Below, piece by piece: positions 17,267-26,226 of a DNA stretch of 38,749 bases. A program made the translations under genes and the position numbers. This stretch comes from an uncultured Pseudanabaenaceae cyanobacterium. Lineage in GTDB: Bacteria; Cyanobacteriota; Cyanobacteriia; PCC-9006; JAAUQQ01. The stretch spans positions 1 through 38,749 of the forward strand of contig CALIJJ010000100.1 of assembly GCA_938017515.1 (NCBI GenBank). Reading direction: 5' to 3'. The notes under the pieces were generated by a model. It worked only from the letters and a program-made list of their open reading frames with translations, was not told the DNA's origin and did no database searches. The stretch's first letter is position 1. Each line of letters begins with the position of its first letter.

Positions 17267-18631
17267 TCAGTTGCTGTCAGGGGAACCTGACCGCCTTAAA
17301 CTAAGATTGCCCACAGAGGAAAGATAAAACTCTCCGAGTATTTGCGAGACTATCATCCAGGCCATCGCGTTTATACGGAAATCAAAGAAAAGAACATCAA
17401 AGCCATGAAATAGGGTGAGATTGATCAATGCGAGCAAAAATGCGCCAAAAACACAGTGGGTAGAGGTTTTATATTTACATTTTTTAGTGCGGACAAAGTA
17501 ATAGATTGTCTGGGCAAAAATCCAGCCCATCAGTCCCAAAAGAACCAAGGTCAAGGGCAGACCGATTTCTGCTCCCAACATCAGAAATAAATTATGTGGA
17601 TGGCCCATCCAGACTTGGGTCTGAGCTTCGTAGAGAGCACTGAAATTGCGCAGTCCCCAACCCTGAAGCGGGCGCTGATGAATCAGATCTAGCGTGAATT
17701 GCCACTGGGTTTTGCGCAGGGTGGGTAAGGGCCGATCAGGAAAGTTTTGATCGGTCAAACGCGCCCAGAAAAAGGCAGGAATAATTTGTCGTAGTGGGGC
17801 TTGGCCGACCGGTCCGAAGGCAGCCCAAACCACAGCGCCCACAAATCCCATGACCGCGTTGACTAAAATATTCCAACGCAGATAGACCGCAGCAGCGAGG
17901 GCAGAGAGGGCCATAAGTCCCCAAGCACTCCGAGACTGGGTCAGGATGACACCGACAGCATTGGTAAGGAGTACCAGGGTCCAGAGGACGGATTGCGATC
18001 GCACCGGCCAAGCTTCGAACCAAGCAGCGACTCCATCTCCCCTTTCCTCCTGTTCTGATTGCGACTGCCAGCTCGCACACCACAGCCCAAGTCCCAGGGA
18101 AAAGGTCACCGTCAAATACAAAGCCAGATTATTGGCATAGCTGAAGAGAGATGCCATCCGTCCCGGCGGAGTCCCAAAGGCATTGACGGGCCAAGGCAGG
18201 ATTCCCCCCAGAATGAGTGGGTGAGACCAGCCCAAGTAAAGCTCACCGAGACCAATCAAGACGAGCGGCACAACGGGCAGAACAATGAGCTGAGCAAGCT
18301 GCCGCAGTTGACGGGGCTGGCCGGTTAGCTCTGTTTGGGCCGCAAACAACCAAAAATAGGGTAGAAAGTTGGCCAGCCCCAGCAATGCATCCCCGGGCAC
18401 TTCGCCCAAAAAGCTCACCCCAATCATGCCCAGGGCCAGCACAGCAAAGCCTCGATTGAGCGGGCGGGCAGCCATCCGTCGACCATGGTGGTAGGTGCTG
18501 TTCGCGGCACTGGCGACCAACAGGAGGGCTCCGATGAGGGGAATCAGGGGAAGGAAGAGAACACCGAGTTGAGTACAGCTCCAGGCCCAACGCAGCTCAG
18601 AATTAGGATGCTTTTGCAGTGGATTCCACAC
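17267..18631 (-). CDS. O-antigen ligase / Wzy-like polysaccharide membrane protein
   Basis: 454 residues with about ten to twelve hydrophobic segments. The diagnostic part is the Wzy_C-type region: RKTQWQFTLDLIHQRPLQGWG, then the HPHNLFLMLGAEIGLP motif in a loop between late helices, and LTQSRSAWGLMALS before it. Members ligate or polymerise sugar chains at the periplasmic face. The cyanobacterial IctB/bicarbonate-related proteins share this fold, so the substrate is open. The GTG start at 18631 lies inside the preceding gene (29-base overlap with its end), with no clear Shine-Dalgarno, which suggests coupled translation. Confidence 0.82.
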   Translation of the reverse strand: MWNPLQKHPNSELRWAWSCTQLGVLFLPLIPLIGALLLVASAANSTYHHGRRMAARPLNRGFAVLALGMIGVSFLGEVPGDALLGLANFLPYFWLFAAQTELTGQPRQLRQLAQLIVLPVVPLVLIGLGELYLGWSHPLILGGILPWPVNAFGTPPGRMASLFSYANNLALYLTVTFSLGLGLWCASWQSQSEQEERGDGVAAWFEAWPVRSQSVLWTLVLLTNAVGVILTQSRSAWGLMALSALAAAVYLRWNILVNAVMGFVGAVVWAAFGPVGQAPLRQIIPAFFWARLTDQNFPDRPLPTLRKTQWQFTLDLIHQRPLQGWGLRNFSALYEAQTQVWMGHPHNLFLMLGAEIGLPLTLVLLGLMGWIFAQTIYYFVRTKKCKYKTSTHCVFGAFLLALINLTLFHGFDVLFFDFRINAMAWMIVSQILGEFYLSSVGNLSLRRSGSPDSN

Positions 18632-19445
18632 GGGTTAGACGAATTTGGGCCAAGAGAAACAGGGCTGGGATAGTGCGCGCATGGTTTGTGGCGATCGCCC
18701 GCCAACCCAAATCAGCCAGAAACCAAGCCCACAGGGCAGGCCCCACCACAGCTAAAACACTGCGGGCAGCCCCATAGCGGGCCAAATTCACTGCCATGCC
18801 CCGACTGGCCATTTGCGTCGCGAGATAGCCCTGAACCCGAGCTGCTGCGGCACCACCTTGCTTGAGGGCTTCCCGCGCCACCTGGCGCTTGGCGGCATAG
18901 AGCATCACCTGGCGGGCAATATGCTTGAGGACGAGGGGACGAACCACAGCACTGAGGGCCAGAGCACTGCCACCTTCGAGGGCGAGACGCAGACTGTCAT
19001 TTTTGAGGAGATGACGCATCCCCTGGGTCTCTGGTGCAGTGTGAAGCGAGGTTTGGATGAGTTGGGTCAGGTGCGATCGCTCCGAGGCAGGCAATCGCTT
19101 CAGCGTACTCTGCAAAACCTGGAGAAAAAGCTCCGCCTCTAGATCTTCCGTGGAAAAAGCTTCAGTGTGGTCAATTTTGAGGTAGTGGCAGGTTTGTCGC
19201 AGGATGGTGCGGTAGCGAAGGTGTTGCGATCGCCCTCGCAACGTCGTGACGCCATCCGCAGCTAAGAAACACAGACGATCTTCGATCGCCCGGAGACGCC
19301 GCCAGTAGGAAAGCTGCTGGATAGACTCAGGCGAAGCGGTTTGCACATAGTCCAACGGATTAAAACGGGGTCGAAACAGGACATCAATAAGAACATCAAG
19401 TTCTTCTTCTGACGCCAGTTCTAGGCCTTCCCTCAACTCGTTCAC
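18603..19445 (-). CDS. YaaW-like (UPF0174) family protein
   Basis: 280 residues. It starts NELREGLELASEEELDVL and has the family's central helical part (LPASERSHLTQLIQ) and a C-terminal hydrophobic region ending in TIPALFLLAQIRLTRV, close to the TIPAVLQIACLRR ending of E. coli YaaW. The alanine-rich stretch at residues 160-250 is amphipathic and may associate with membranes. The biochemical role of the family is unknown. The GTG start at 19445 is well supported by TAGGAGG five bases upstream. It overlaps the O-antigen ligase-like gene by 29 bases. Confidence 0.72.
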   Translation of the reverse strand: MNELREGLELASEEELDVLIDVLFRPRFNPLDYVQTASPESIQQLSYWRRLRAIEDRLCFLAADGVTTLRGRSQHLRYRTILRQTCHYLKIDHTEAFSTEDLEAELFLQVLQSTLKRLPASERSHLTQLIQTSLHTAPETQGMRHLLKNDSLRLALEGGSALALSAVVRPLVLKHIARQVMLYAAKRQVAREALKQGGAAAARVQGYLATQMASRGMAVNLARYGAARSVLAVVGPALWAWFLADLGWRAIATNHARTIPALFLLAQIRLTRVESTAKAS

Positions 19446-19544
19446 GTCGGCCTCCTAGGCACACAGCGGATTGCTGAGACCATCTTAAACAATTGCCAAA
19501 AAAAATTACGCGTCAGCGCATGATTGTGACGAGTGGCGCCAACC

Positions 19545-19570
19545 ACAACACCAACCGACAACACCAACCG
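19545..19570. repeat. 13-bp perfect tandem duplication
   Basis: ACAACACCAACCG occurs twice head to tail in the gap between two minus-strand genes. Confidence 0.9.
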
Positions 19571-19583
19571 ACCGAAACAAAAC

Positions 19584-19613
19584 TAAAGCGAGCCGAAAAC
19601 TCGACTCGCTTTA
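19584..19613 (-). terminator. Terminator of the small charged protein gene
   Basis: On the minus strand TAAAGCGAG pairs with CTCGCTTTA (9 bp), followed by GTTTTGTTT. It lies about 55 bases past the stop at 19667. The T-run is broken by G. Confidence 0.6.
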
Positions 19614-19666
19614 AGCAGGGACCTTGTCCACACATCAACTGAATTGACCGAAGCCAAGGCGCCGAT

Positions 19667-19873
19667 CTAGTCCGTGGCACCAGCACCAGCACCAGCAGAC
19701 GTTTGTGTATTCTCAGTCGTTTCCTCAGTCTTCTTCTCTTCGGTGTTCTCACCTTGAGAGCGCGTATCGTTGCGACGCCCGTTCCGTCCCCGCTGGGGAC
19801 GCTTGCGAAACTTGCGAGCATAGGCCTCGTTCCGAAGGGCCTTTTCTTTCTTTAGGTTGCGGCGCTTCGCCAT
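19667..19873 (-). CDS. Small cyanobacterial charged protein, 68 aa, unknown function
   Basis: The first 38 residues are very basic (MAKRRNLKKEKALRNEAYARKF and then RKRPQRGRNGRR), the next 20 are acidic and polar (NTEEKKTEETTE), and it ends with alternating Gly/Ala. The N-terminal part resembles a short protein I recall from many cyanobacteria. It looks like an RNA- or ribosome-binding tail protein, but that is inference. GAGG sits five bases before the ATG. There is a terminator downstream, so it is probably a single-gene unit. Confidence 0.75.
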   Translation of the reverse strand: MAKRRNLKKEKALRNEAYARKFRKRPQRGRNGRRNDTRSQGENTEEKKTEETTENTQTSAGAGAGATD

Positions 19874-20218
19874 AGGAACCTCAATGAATAACAGTGGACA
19901 AAAAATAGGGCATAAGCACTCAAAGCATAAGCACTCAGACGATCCAAACTATCATAATTCGGGGTCCCGTTCTCCATGAATTGGGTTTATTTTCTCTCCC
20001 CAGGTCTGACCCATTCTCCGGGTCAAGCTCATACCCTCAAAGGGCTTGAAACCCTCTCTCAAAGAGGCATACACCCATCAAAGACCTGTCTTGAGCAGTT
20101 CCACGGTGATTTCAATTCGATTAAATTTTGGTGCTAGCAAAAACCGGAAGATCTGCTGAGACATTTCCCAAATGCCCTGAATAACCTGGTAGGACAACAT
20201 CAATCAGGGTTAATCAGT
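19874..20218. other. Divergent intergenic stretch
   Basis: About 345 bases between the small charged protein (minus) and the Trypco1-like gene (plus). It holds a 15-bp tandem duplication near the left end and a repeated CTCAAAG segment near 20036-20070. No clear promoter or RNA was recognised. Confidence 0.4.
19910..19939. repeat. 15-bp tandem duplication
   Basis: GCATAAGCACTCAAA is followed directly by GCATAAGCACTCAGA (one mismatch), about 40 bases upstream of the small charged protein start. Confidence 0.88.
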
Positions 20219-20647
20219 ATGTCTCAGCTTACCCCCCTACAGTTGGACGACGGCACCCTCATCTACATCGAAGCAACCGAAGAAAAAGCGCTTCCTCCCC
20301 AGCGAGTTCCCCTTACCGCCGTGGCCGATCCCACGATAGATGAACCAACCCCCGTACGTGTGGGTAAGGGCTGGCATAACTCGGCGCGAGTGCTCCAGGG
20401 CGCAGCCATGGCTTCCGTCGGTGACCGGCCCCAATTCCACAGCATTGAGCGCACAATTCAGAGCTACACCCAGCACACGCTCAACGCCTTCAAGCAAACC
20501 TCCCTCTCCCAATTGGCCAATGTCGACAAGGTTAAGTTGGAGTTCGGTATCCAGCTGAGCGGCGAAATGGGCATTCCCTACATCACAAAGGGAGCCGCTG
20601 AAAGTAATATCAAAGTGACCGTGGAGTGTTCTTTCCCCCAGACTTAA
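20219..20647 (+). CDS. Trypsin-co-occurring domain 1 (Trypco1/CU044_2847) family protein
   Basis: 142 residues, no signal peptide. It has the Trypco1 pattern: an N-terminal beta hairpin LDDGTLIYIEATE, a variable middle, then VDKVKLEFGIQLSGEMGIPYI and a closing strand SNIKVTVECSF. This small domain is known from conflict and signalling systems, often next to trypsin-like peptidases or effector-associated domains, and is thought to mediate protein contacts. The stop codon overlaps the next gene's ATG by one base (TAATG), so the two proteins are made together. No peptidase or NTPase is adjacent. Recognition is by motif pattern only. Confidence 0.7.
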   Translation: MSQLTPLQLDDGTLIYIEATEEKALPPQRVPLTAVADPTIDEPTPVRVGKGWHNSARVLQGAAMASVGDRPQFHSIERTIQSYTQHTLNAFKQTSLSQLANVDKVKLEFGIQLSGEMGIPYITKGAAESNIKVTVECSFPQT

Positions 20648-22158
20648 TGTCATCTGCCAATGCCCCGTCCAATCCCTCGTCCAATCCCCCGCCCAATCCA
20701 CTAAATCCTTCTGGATCCGACGATGCGTCCCTTGCCCTCGCATCGGTCATCGAACAGGTGCGAGGTCTGCGTACGGGGGATTACACCCCCCTAGAGCTCA
20801 CAGAACTCTATCTGAAACGTATCGAGCAGTTTGACCCACAACTGGGCAGCTATTTCCATGTGGCAGCGGAACAAGCCCGAGCCGAGGCCCAGCAGAAGAC
20901 GGAACAGCTCACCCTGGCGCGGCACCGCAACGAAACATTGCCCGACCTGTTTGGCATCCCCATCAGCATCAAGGATCTCAATGCAGTCGCGGAGATGCCC
21001 GTGAGTTATGGGGTGGCTGCCCTTCGATCCCAAGTGCCTCCCCAAGACGACGGTAGCGTTCTACGGCTGAAGCAGAATGGCACGATTATTCTGGGAAAAA
21101 GTGCCCTGTCCCAGCTTGCATCCTGGCCCTACAGCGAACCACCAGGATTTCCCCCCAGCCGTAATCCTTGGAATCTAGACCACACCTCCGGCGGCAGCAG
21201 TGGTGGCGCAGCAGCAGCCGTCGCCGCAGGACTATGTAGCCTAGCCCACGGCTCCGATGGCGGTGGCTCAATTCGGGGTCCAGCGTTTTGCTGTGGCGTC
21301 GTCGGTATTAAGCCCTCGCGGGGCAGAGTTTCGGCAGCCCCCTTGGGTGAATCCCTCGGCGGCCTTGCCACCCAAGGGCCGCTGGGACGCAGCGTTGCCG
21401 ATGCGGCAGCGTTGCTAGATGCCATGGCCGGTCAGATCCTAGGCGATCCCCATTGGCTACCCGACCCACCGATCCCATTTGTACAGATGGCCCAGTCTGG
21501 TGCCCAAGCGTTGCCCGCTGAGATTAAGGTGGCCTTCGCAACCCATTTGGTGGGCTTCCCCCCAGCATCGGACGCTTGCCAGACATCGGTGCAGCGGGCC
21601 ATTGAGGCTTTGGTTGCAGGGGGGGCGATCGCCGAAGAAATTTCCCTGGACCTGCGCCCCCTCATCGATCCCTTCACCCAAGTCTGGCTCTCAGCCGTGG
21701 CAGCAGCGGGTCTTCCCCGAGCGATTTTGGAGCCCATGAACCAGTGGCTTCTGGATCGCGCGCCCACGAGTGCCCAATATATTCAAGCCCAACAAACGCT
21801 CCAGGTCGCAGCCCGTGGCTATGTGCAACAGCTCGCCCCCTACGACGCTGTGATTTTGCCGACTTACCTGGCCCCAGCCATTCCCGTGGGGGCTTGGCAA
21901 CACTTAGATCCCGAAACAGTGATGGAACGGATTGCCCAGTGGATTGCGCCCTGCCCCCTTGCCAATGTGACCGGACAACCGGCGATCGCCCTCCCCACTC
22001 ACCTGGCCGCTCCCGAGGCAACCCCCAACAGCCCGAGCCTTCCTGTGGGCATTCAATTGCTAGGCCAACCCGGCGCGGACGGGCCCCTGATCGCGATCGC
22101 GGCTTGGTTAGAGCAGCAACTCCAGTTCACCCCGCAGCATCACTGGCCCTACCCTTAA
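20647..22158 (+). CDS. Amidase signature family enzyme
   Basis: 503 residues. The Ser-cisSer-Lys triad is readable: GIPISIKDLNAV carries the lysine (about 108), TSGGSSGGAAAAVAAG carries the cis-serine (about 183), and HGSDGGGSIRGPA carries the nucleophile serine (about 207). The chain extends through to the conserved C-terminal GQPAIALPTH and PVGIQLLGQPGADG segments, so it is intact. The substrate cannot be read; relatives hydrolyse aliphatic or aryl amides, and GatA is the tRNA-dependent member, but no gatB or gatC is nearby. The ATG at 20647 overlaps the Trypco1-like stop. The extension to 20626 lies inside that gene and is unlikely. Confidence 0.9.
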   Translation: MSSANAPSNPSSNPPPNPLNPSGSDDASLALASVIEQVRGLRTGDYTPLELTELYLKRIEQFDPQLGSYFHVAAEQARAEAQQKTEQLTLARHRNETLPDLFGIPISIKDLNAVAEMPVSYGVAALRSQVPPQDDGSVLRLKQNGTIILGKSALSQLASWPYSEPPGFPPSRNPWNLDHTSGGSSGGAAAAVAAGLCSLAHGSDGGGSIRGPAFCCGVVGIKPSRGRVSAAPLGESLGGLATQGPLGRSVADAAALLDAMAGQILGDPHWLPDPPIPFVQMAQSGAQALPAEIKVAFATHLVGFPPASDACQTSVQRAIEALVAGGAIAEEISLDLRPLIDPFTQVWLSAVAAAGLPRAILEPMNQWLLDRAPTSAQYIQAQQTLQVAARGYVQQLAPYDAVILPTYLAPAIPVGAWQHLDPETVMERIAQWIAPCPLANVTGQPAIALPTHLAAPEATPNSPSLPVGIQLLGQPGADGPLIAIAAWLEQQLQFTPQHHWPYP

Positions 22159-22425
22159 ACTCGCCAGGCCCCAACCAGCTCTGATTCTCAGCCCCGTCCT
22201 CCTGACCAAGGCCAAACAAACTCGATAAGATAGGGCTCTGGTTCTCGCCTTCTTCTCGGACCTCTGGAATGAAAGAGGCCCCAAGCCTGCTTCATTTCTC
22301 CCGATGTTGGCTTGGCACCTCCGAATCTTTTAGGTATGGAATCACAGCTCAGGCGTAGGCTGGCCCATCGAACCCGATGAAGCAAAGCCTATGAATCCAA
22401 GCTCACAATCATGGAGGAGCTTCTG

Positions 22426-22647
22426 ATGCGTCGTCGTCATCGCTCAAAATTCTCACTGCTGCTGATTGCAGCGCTTATGTTTATGCTGGTGGGCGATCGC
22501 CTCCCGGAACCCGTAGGTAGCTTTAGTACCCAGGCCAAGCAATCGATTAATGGGTTTGTTATCGGCCTGTTTCCGTCCTGGAATCCCAATCTAAATCCCA
22601 ATGAGCGCACGGAATCCCAGCTCAAAAAAGCCGAGGAGTCCCCGTAG
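22426..22647 (+). CDS. Small cyanobacterial membrane protein, 73 aa
   Basis: It begins with the basic stretch MRRRHRSK, has a hydrophobic segment (residues 9-22) and then GDRLPEPVGSF, and continues with INGFVIGLFPSWNPNLNPN and a charged tail. This order resembles a short conserved cyanobacterial protein I have met before, but I know no function. GGAGGAG lies 7 bases before the ATG at 22426, which decides the start over the in-frame ATG at 22411. It sits between the amidase-signature and cell wall amidase genes. Confidence 0.7.
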   Translation: MRRRHRSKFSLLLIAALMFMLVGDRLPEPVGSFSTQAKQSINGFVIGLFPSWNPNLNPNERTESQLKKAEESP

Positions 22648-22752
22648 CAACCTCACCAAATCCCGTAAAGGGGATGCAGCATTCGCAACGCTGGGGGGTT
22701 AGCCTCCCATCGCCCGAGGAGTGAAATCTGCTGCTATTCTGTGTAAGCACAA

Positions 22753-22784
22753 AATTGGGTTGGGGCAGAATTGGGCTGGGACTC
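22753..22784. repeat. Degenerate 16-bp tandem duplication
   Basis: AATTGGGTTGGGGCAG is followed by AATTGGGCTGGGACTC, upstream of the cell wall amidase gene. Confidence 0.6.
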
Positions 22785-22899
22785 AACGGGTTTCACGCAA
22801 TTTTCCAACACACTTCCCGGCGAATGTGCCCTGTTGTCGGGCACTCGGCGTTCCCCCAACGCTGGATTTCACTCTGCAAACAGAGGATCAGTTAAGAAC

Positions 22900-24762
22900 A
22901 TGGTGTCAAAAATCCGCTTGCTCCTCCTGAGCATGTTGGGCGTTTTAGTGTTTTCCCTGCCCGCAGAAGCGGCGCGTCTATTGCGCTGGCAATTTAACGC
23001 CACGCAAAACCGGCTGGAGTTCACCACCGATAGTCAGATCCAGCCCCGGGCTCAACTCATTTTCAATCCCACCCGCGTGGTGGTGGACTTACCGGGAACA
23101 CGTCTAGGACGCCCGATGGTCAAGGAAAGTGTGGGAAACGGTATCCGCTCCTATCGCATTGGTCAGTTCGACAAACAAACCACCCGGATCGTGGTGGAAT
23201 TGGAGCCGGGTTACACCCTGGACCCGAAGCAAGTGTCTGTGAAGGGCCTCAGCCGCACCAACTGGGCCTTGGAACTCCCCCAGCCTCAACGGGTCGGGAC
23301 TGTCACCAGCGGTTCTAGCAGTTCGAGCAATGGTTCTGGCAGCCTTGTCGGCGGAGACAAGACCAGCATTTCAACCCAACCCGTCTCCCAGGTCACGCCT
23401 GCACAACCGGCGGTTCAAGCGCCGACCCAAATTACAGAAGTGCGTCAGACCCCAGACGGGCTGTTTATTCGCACCGATGGAGAGACGCCGAAGGTTCGGG
23501 TGATACGCAGTCGCGATCGCAAAACCATCGATATCGAAATCCCAGAAGCAGCCCTAGGCGGCGGTATTATTCCCTCTCCCCCCGCAGTGCCAGAGTTGGG
23601 CGTACAGCAGGCGATTCTGTCACAAAAGAGTGAGAAACCTCCGGTCGTCCAGCTACGACTCAAGGTTCCCCAGGATGCACCGGACTGGCGTGCCACAGTC
23701 AGCAATCTGGGTGGCATTGTCCTACTTCCCAAGGAGCGACCCCAACCGACCCAGGCCAATGTTGATAGCCAAAGCCAGCCCCCCGCCGTCAGTAGCACGA
23801 TCGCAACGCTGCAAGGGGTCAGCCTAGACCGGGGTCGCAATCAGTTATTGATGCAGGTGGATCAGCCCGTCCGCTATTCCACCCGGTCCGAAGGCAATGA
23901 ATATGTCCTGACTCTATCCCCAGCGAAGCTGGCACCTCAGGTCCAAGAGCCTCGGGTCTATGTGGGCGATCGCGTTCGTCGTGTCACGATCAAACAACAG
24001 GGGCCCCAAAGCGTAGAGATTCGCCTCACCCCCAGCCGTGGCGTTAGCGTCGGTTCAATCCAGGTACTCAACCTCAAACTCCTCTCGCTGCCTCTGGCTC
24101 GGGATAGCTCCATTGCAGTGACTCCGCCAGCGGTTCCCCCCAGCGGCAATAATTCTCCCTTCGGCACCACGCCAACCATTCAACCGCTCCCCGGCGCCAC
24201 GGACATCGACCTGCCGCCGCTTTTCAATCGGCGAGCGGTGGTTGTGATTGATCCCGGCCATGGTGGTCCCGATCCCGGAGCGGTGGGCAATGGTCTACGG
24301 GAAACGGACATTGTGCTGGATGTGAGTCGTCAAGTGACCGCCTTCTTGCAGCAGCAAGGCGTGCAGGTGATCATGACGCGCAACCGTGAGTTCGACCTAG
24401 ATCTTCAGCCTCGGGTGGATATTGCGGCACGCGCCAATGCCACCGCGTTTGTCAGCATCCATGCAAACGCCATCAGTCTCTCTCGCCCGGATGTCAATGG
24501 CGTTGAAAGCTATTACTACGGGGGTGGCGGCAAGGCCCTGGCCAATCAGATTCATCAAAGCATTCTGCAAAGTATCAACATTCGCGATCGCAAACTTCGC
24601 AAAGCCCGGTTCTACGTCCTCCGCCGCACCTCCATGCCCGCCGCTCTGATTGAAACGGGATTCATCACAGGAGCCGAAGATCACATCAAACTGGCCGATC
24701 CAGCCTTCCGCACCCGCATGGCCCGAGCGATCGCCCGAGGCATCCTACGCTATCTGCAATAG
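22900..24762 (+). CDS. amiC: N-acetylmuramoyl-L-alanine amidase with AMIN domains (AmiC-like)
   Basis: 620 residues. A signal peptide ends at LPAEA (about residue 24). Two or three AMIN-type beta domains follow (about 26-120, 170-275 and perhaps 295-395), separated by a Ser/Gly/Pro linker. The C-terminal Amidase_3 domain (about 445-618) has the zinc ligands in IDPGHGGPDPG, LRETD and SIHANA, and the catalytic Glu in LIETGF. It cleaves peptide stems from peptidoglycan. In filamentous cyanobacteria such enzymes drill septal nanopores and aid cell separation. The ATG at 22900 opens the signal peptide, so the upstream extension to 22771 is not needed. Confidence 0.95.
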   Translation: MVSKIRLLLLSMLGVLVFSLPAEAARLLRWQFNATQNRLEFTTDSQIQPRAQLIFNPTRVVVDLPGTRLGRPMVKESVGNGIRSYRIGQFDKQTTRIVVELEPGYTLDPKQVSVKGLSRTNWALELPQPQRVGTVTSGSSSSSNGSGSLVGGDKTSISTQPVSQVTPAQPAVQAPTQITEVRQTPDGLFIRTDGETPKVRVIRSRDRKTIDIEIPEAALGGGIIPSPPAVPELGVQQAILSQKSEKPPVVQLRLKVPQDAPDWRATVSNLGGIVLLPKERPQPTQANVDSQSQPPAVSSTIATLQGVSLDRGRNQLLMQVDQPVRYSTRSEGNEYVLTLSPAKLAPQVQEPRVYVGDRVRRVTIKQQGPQSVEIRLTPSRGVSVGSIQVLNLKLLSLPLARDSSIAVTPPAVPPSGNNSPFGTTPTIQPLPGATDIDLPPLFNRRAVVVIDPGHGGPDPGAVGNGLRETDIVLDVSRQVTAFLQQQGVQVIMTRNREFDLDLQPRVDIAARANATAFVSIHANAISLSRPDVNGVESYYYGGGGKALANQIHQSILQSINIRDRKLRKARFYVLRRTSMPAALIETGFITGAEDHIKLADPAFRTRMARAIARGILRYLQ

Positions 24763-24808
24763 ACCGGAATGAAATAGACCCGCGTCCCGGCTCTTCTTGA
24801 TGGTCTTC

Positions 24809-24836
24809 ACAAGGAGAGCTGGACAAGGAGAGCTGG
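24809..24836. repeat. 14-bp perfect tandem duplication
   Basis: ACAAGGAGAGCTGG occurs twice head to tail, about 50 bases past the cell wall amidase stop. Confidence 0.9.
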
Positions 24837-24941
24837 CGGAACATCTAGAGGGGAGACTTGCGGGCCCAGACTGTCACTCACGTCCCGCCTTACGACTCAT
24901 CCCCTCTTAAACGTCCTTATTACCCCAAAAATATTCCCAAT

Positions 24942-24972
24942 AAAAAAGCGCCCTACAAGAGGACGCTTTTTT
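24942..24972. terminator. Bidirectional terminator between amiC-like gene and tRNA
   Basis: The stem AAAAAAGCGnCC pairs with GGnCGCTTTTTT across a 7-base loop (one G-U wobble). T-runs occur on both strands, so it can end the tRNA transcript (minus) and the amidase transcript (plus). Confidence 0.85.
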
Positions 24973-24982
24973 ATCATTGAAG

Positions 24983-25056
<74 letters not shown>

Positions 25057-25199
25057 CCGCCTCAACAAGTATAGCCCAAAACAGACAGATACAACCAAAT
25101 CAGCGGCTAATTTATTTTCAAACCAGCCATCAAGGGCTGAAAGGCTTGCGACAGAAGAGACAGCGCCCAAATCGCAACCGGAGTTTGTCCCACAACATT

Positions 25200-26159
25200 C
25201 TACAAAATGGTGAGTTCTCCACTCACTTCCAGCCGCTTGCTTTCGTTTAAGGTCGAAAATTGCTCGGAGAGATCCTCTGCCATCGCTGGCGTAATCCAAC
25301 TCATTTGACGCAACAAATGGATCGCCGTCGCATATTTCGCTCGCCTTGCGCCATCTTGCACCTTGATCGCCAAGCCCTGGCCCTGGGACACATGACTAAT
25401 ACACTGGATGCCCTCAGCCCCAGACTTGCTGACTAATTCACCTTGGCTCAAGCGCATCAGCACCGTGTCAAAGCCCCCCTCGCCTGCCACGAGGTCTGGA
25501 TGGTGCACCATGGCACGCACCACCCGTTCCATATCCAAAGAGTCACTAGAAGCCAAACGCGCGTAGAGCAATGCCATCTGATGGAGCGGCATATAGCAGG
25601 TGGGCACACCGCAGTCGTCTCGGGCTGTCATCAGCTCAGCAGCGGGCATCCCCAAACATTCTGCAATCTTGCCGAGGATGAATTGCTGCACCGGATGACG
25701 GCGGTCCATATAGTCATGGACACTCCAGCCACATTGGCTACACATTGCCAACATGCCAGCATGCTTGCCGGAGCAATTATGCTCCAGGGCACTGCGCTTC
25801 CCCGCAGGCAAGGGACATTGGAGCGCGGAGGGATCCAAGTCGCACTTCCAAAGGATATTAAAGGCCTGGCGGGCATGCATTACAGACCCCGCATGGGATG
25901 CACACATAATGGCCAGATCGCGATCATCCAGGCCAAAGCGCTCAAGGGTACCTGAGCCCACCACAGCGAGGGCCTGGAAAGGCTTCAGGGAAGAGCGAAT
26001 AAAGCTACTGGATTCAGGATCACCCGCTGACATCAACAGACGTCCTCGGGCATCACAAACCACAGCCTGGACTTGATGGGTCGATTCAACAATTCCCTCA
26101 CGCAGCAACTTAACTGCGATCGCTCCGGTTTTCGACGATACTCGACGAGCCATAGACAT
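25200..26159 (-). CDS. Asparaginase of the AnsA/Rhizobium type
   Basis: 319 residues with the PF06089 pattern, which differs from the bacterial type I and II asparaginases. Readable marks are SSFIRSSLKPFQALA near residue 50, CASHAGS, PLPAGKRSALEHNCSGKHAGML (conserved Cys and Lys of the active site) and RDDCGVPTCYMPL. It hydrolyses L-asparagine to aspartate and ammonia in the cytosol. The start is the ATG at 26159, with another ATG two codons later. It lies 67 bases after the CGLD27-type gene and is probably the last gene of the group with rsfS. Confidence 0.88.
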   Translation of the reverse strand: MSMARRVSSKTGAIAVKLLREGIVESTHQVQAVVCDARGRLLMSAGDPESSSFIRSSLKPFQALAVVGSGTLERFGLDDRDLAIMCASHAGSVMHARQAFNILWKCDLDPSALQCPLPAGKRSALEHNCSGKHAGMLAMCSQCGWSVHDYMDRRHPVQQFILGKIAECLGMPAAELMTARDDCGVPTCYMPLHQMALLYARLASSDSLDMERVVRAMVHHPDLVAGEGGFDTVLMRLSQGELVSKSGAEGIQCISHVSQGQGLAIKVQDGARRAKYATAIHLLRQMSWITPAMAEDLSEQFSTLNESKRLEVSGELTIL

Positions 26160-26226
26160 AAATTCAGCGACACCTAAGAAATTGCAACGTAAACACGGAG
26201 TGAAAACAAAACAGAAATGTCAATCC

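Noticed and set aside
20626..20646. Earlier start of the amidase gene inside the Trypco1-like gene
   Set aside because: It adds seven residues that encode the end of the upstream gene in another frame; the TAATG junction at 20647 is a better start.
22753..24836. CRISPR-like repeats
   Set aside because: The repeats are 14-16 bp, two copies each, directly adjoining with no spacers, and no cas gene is present.
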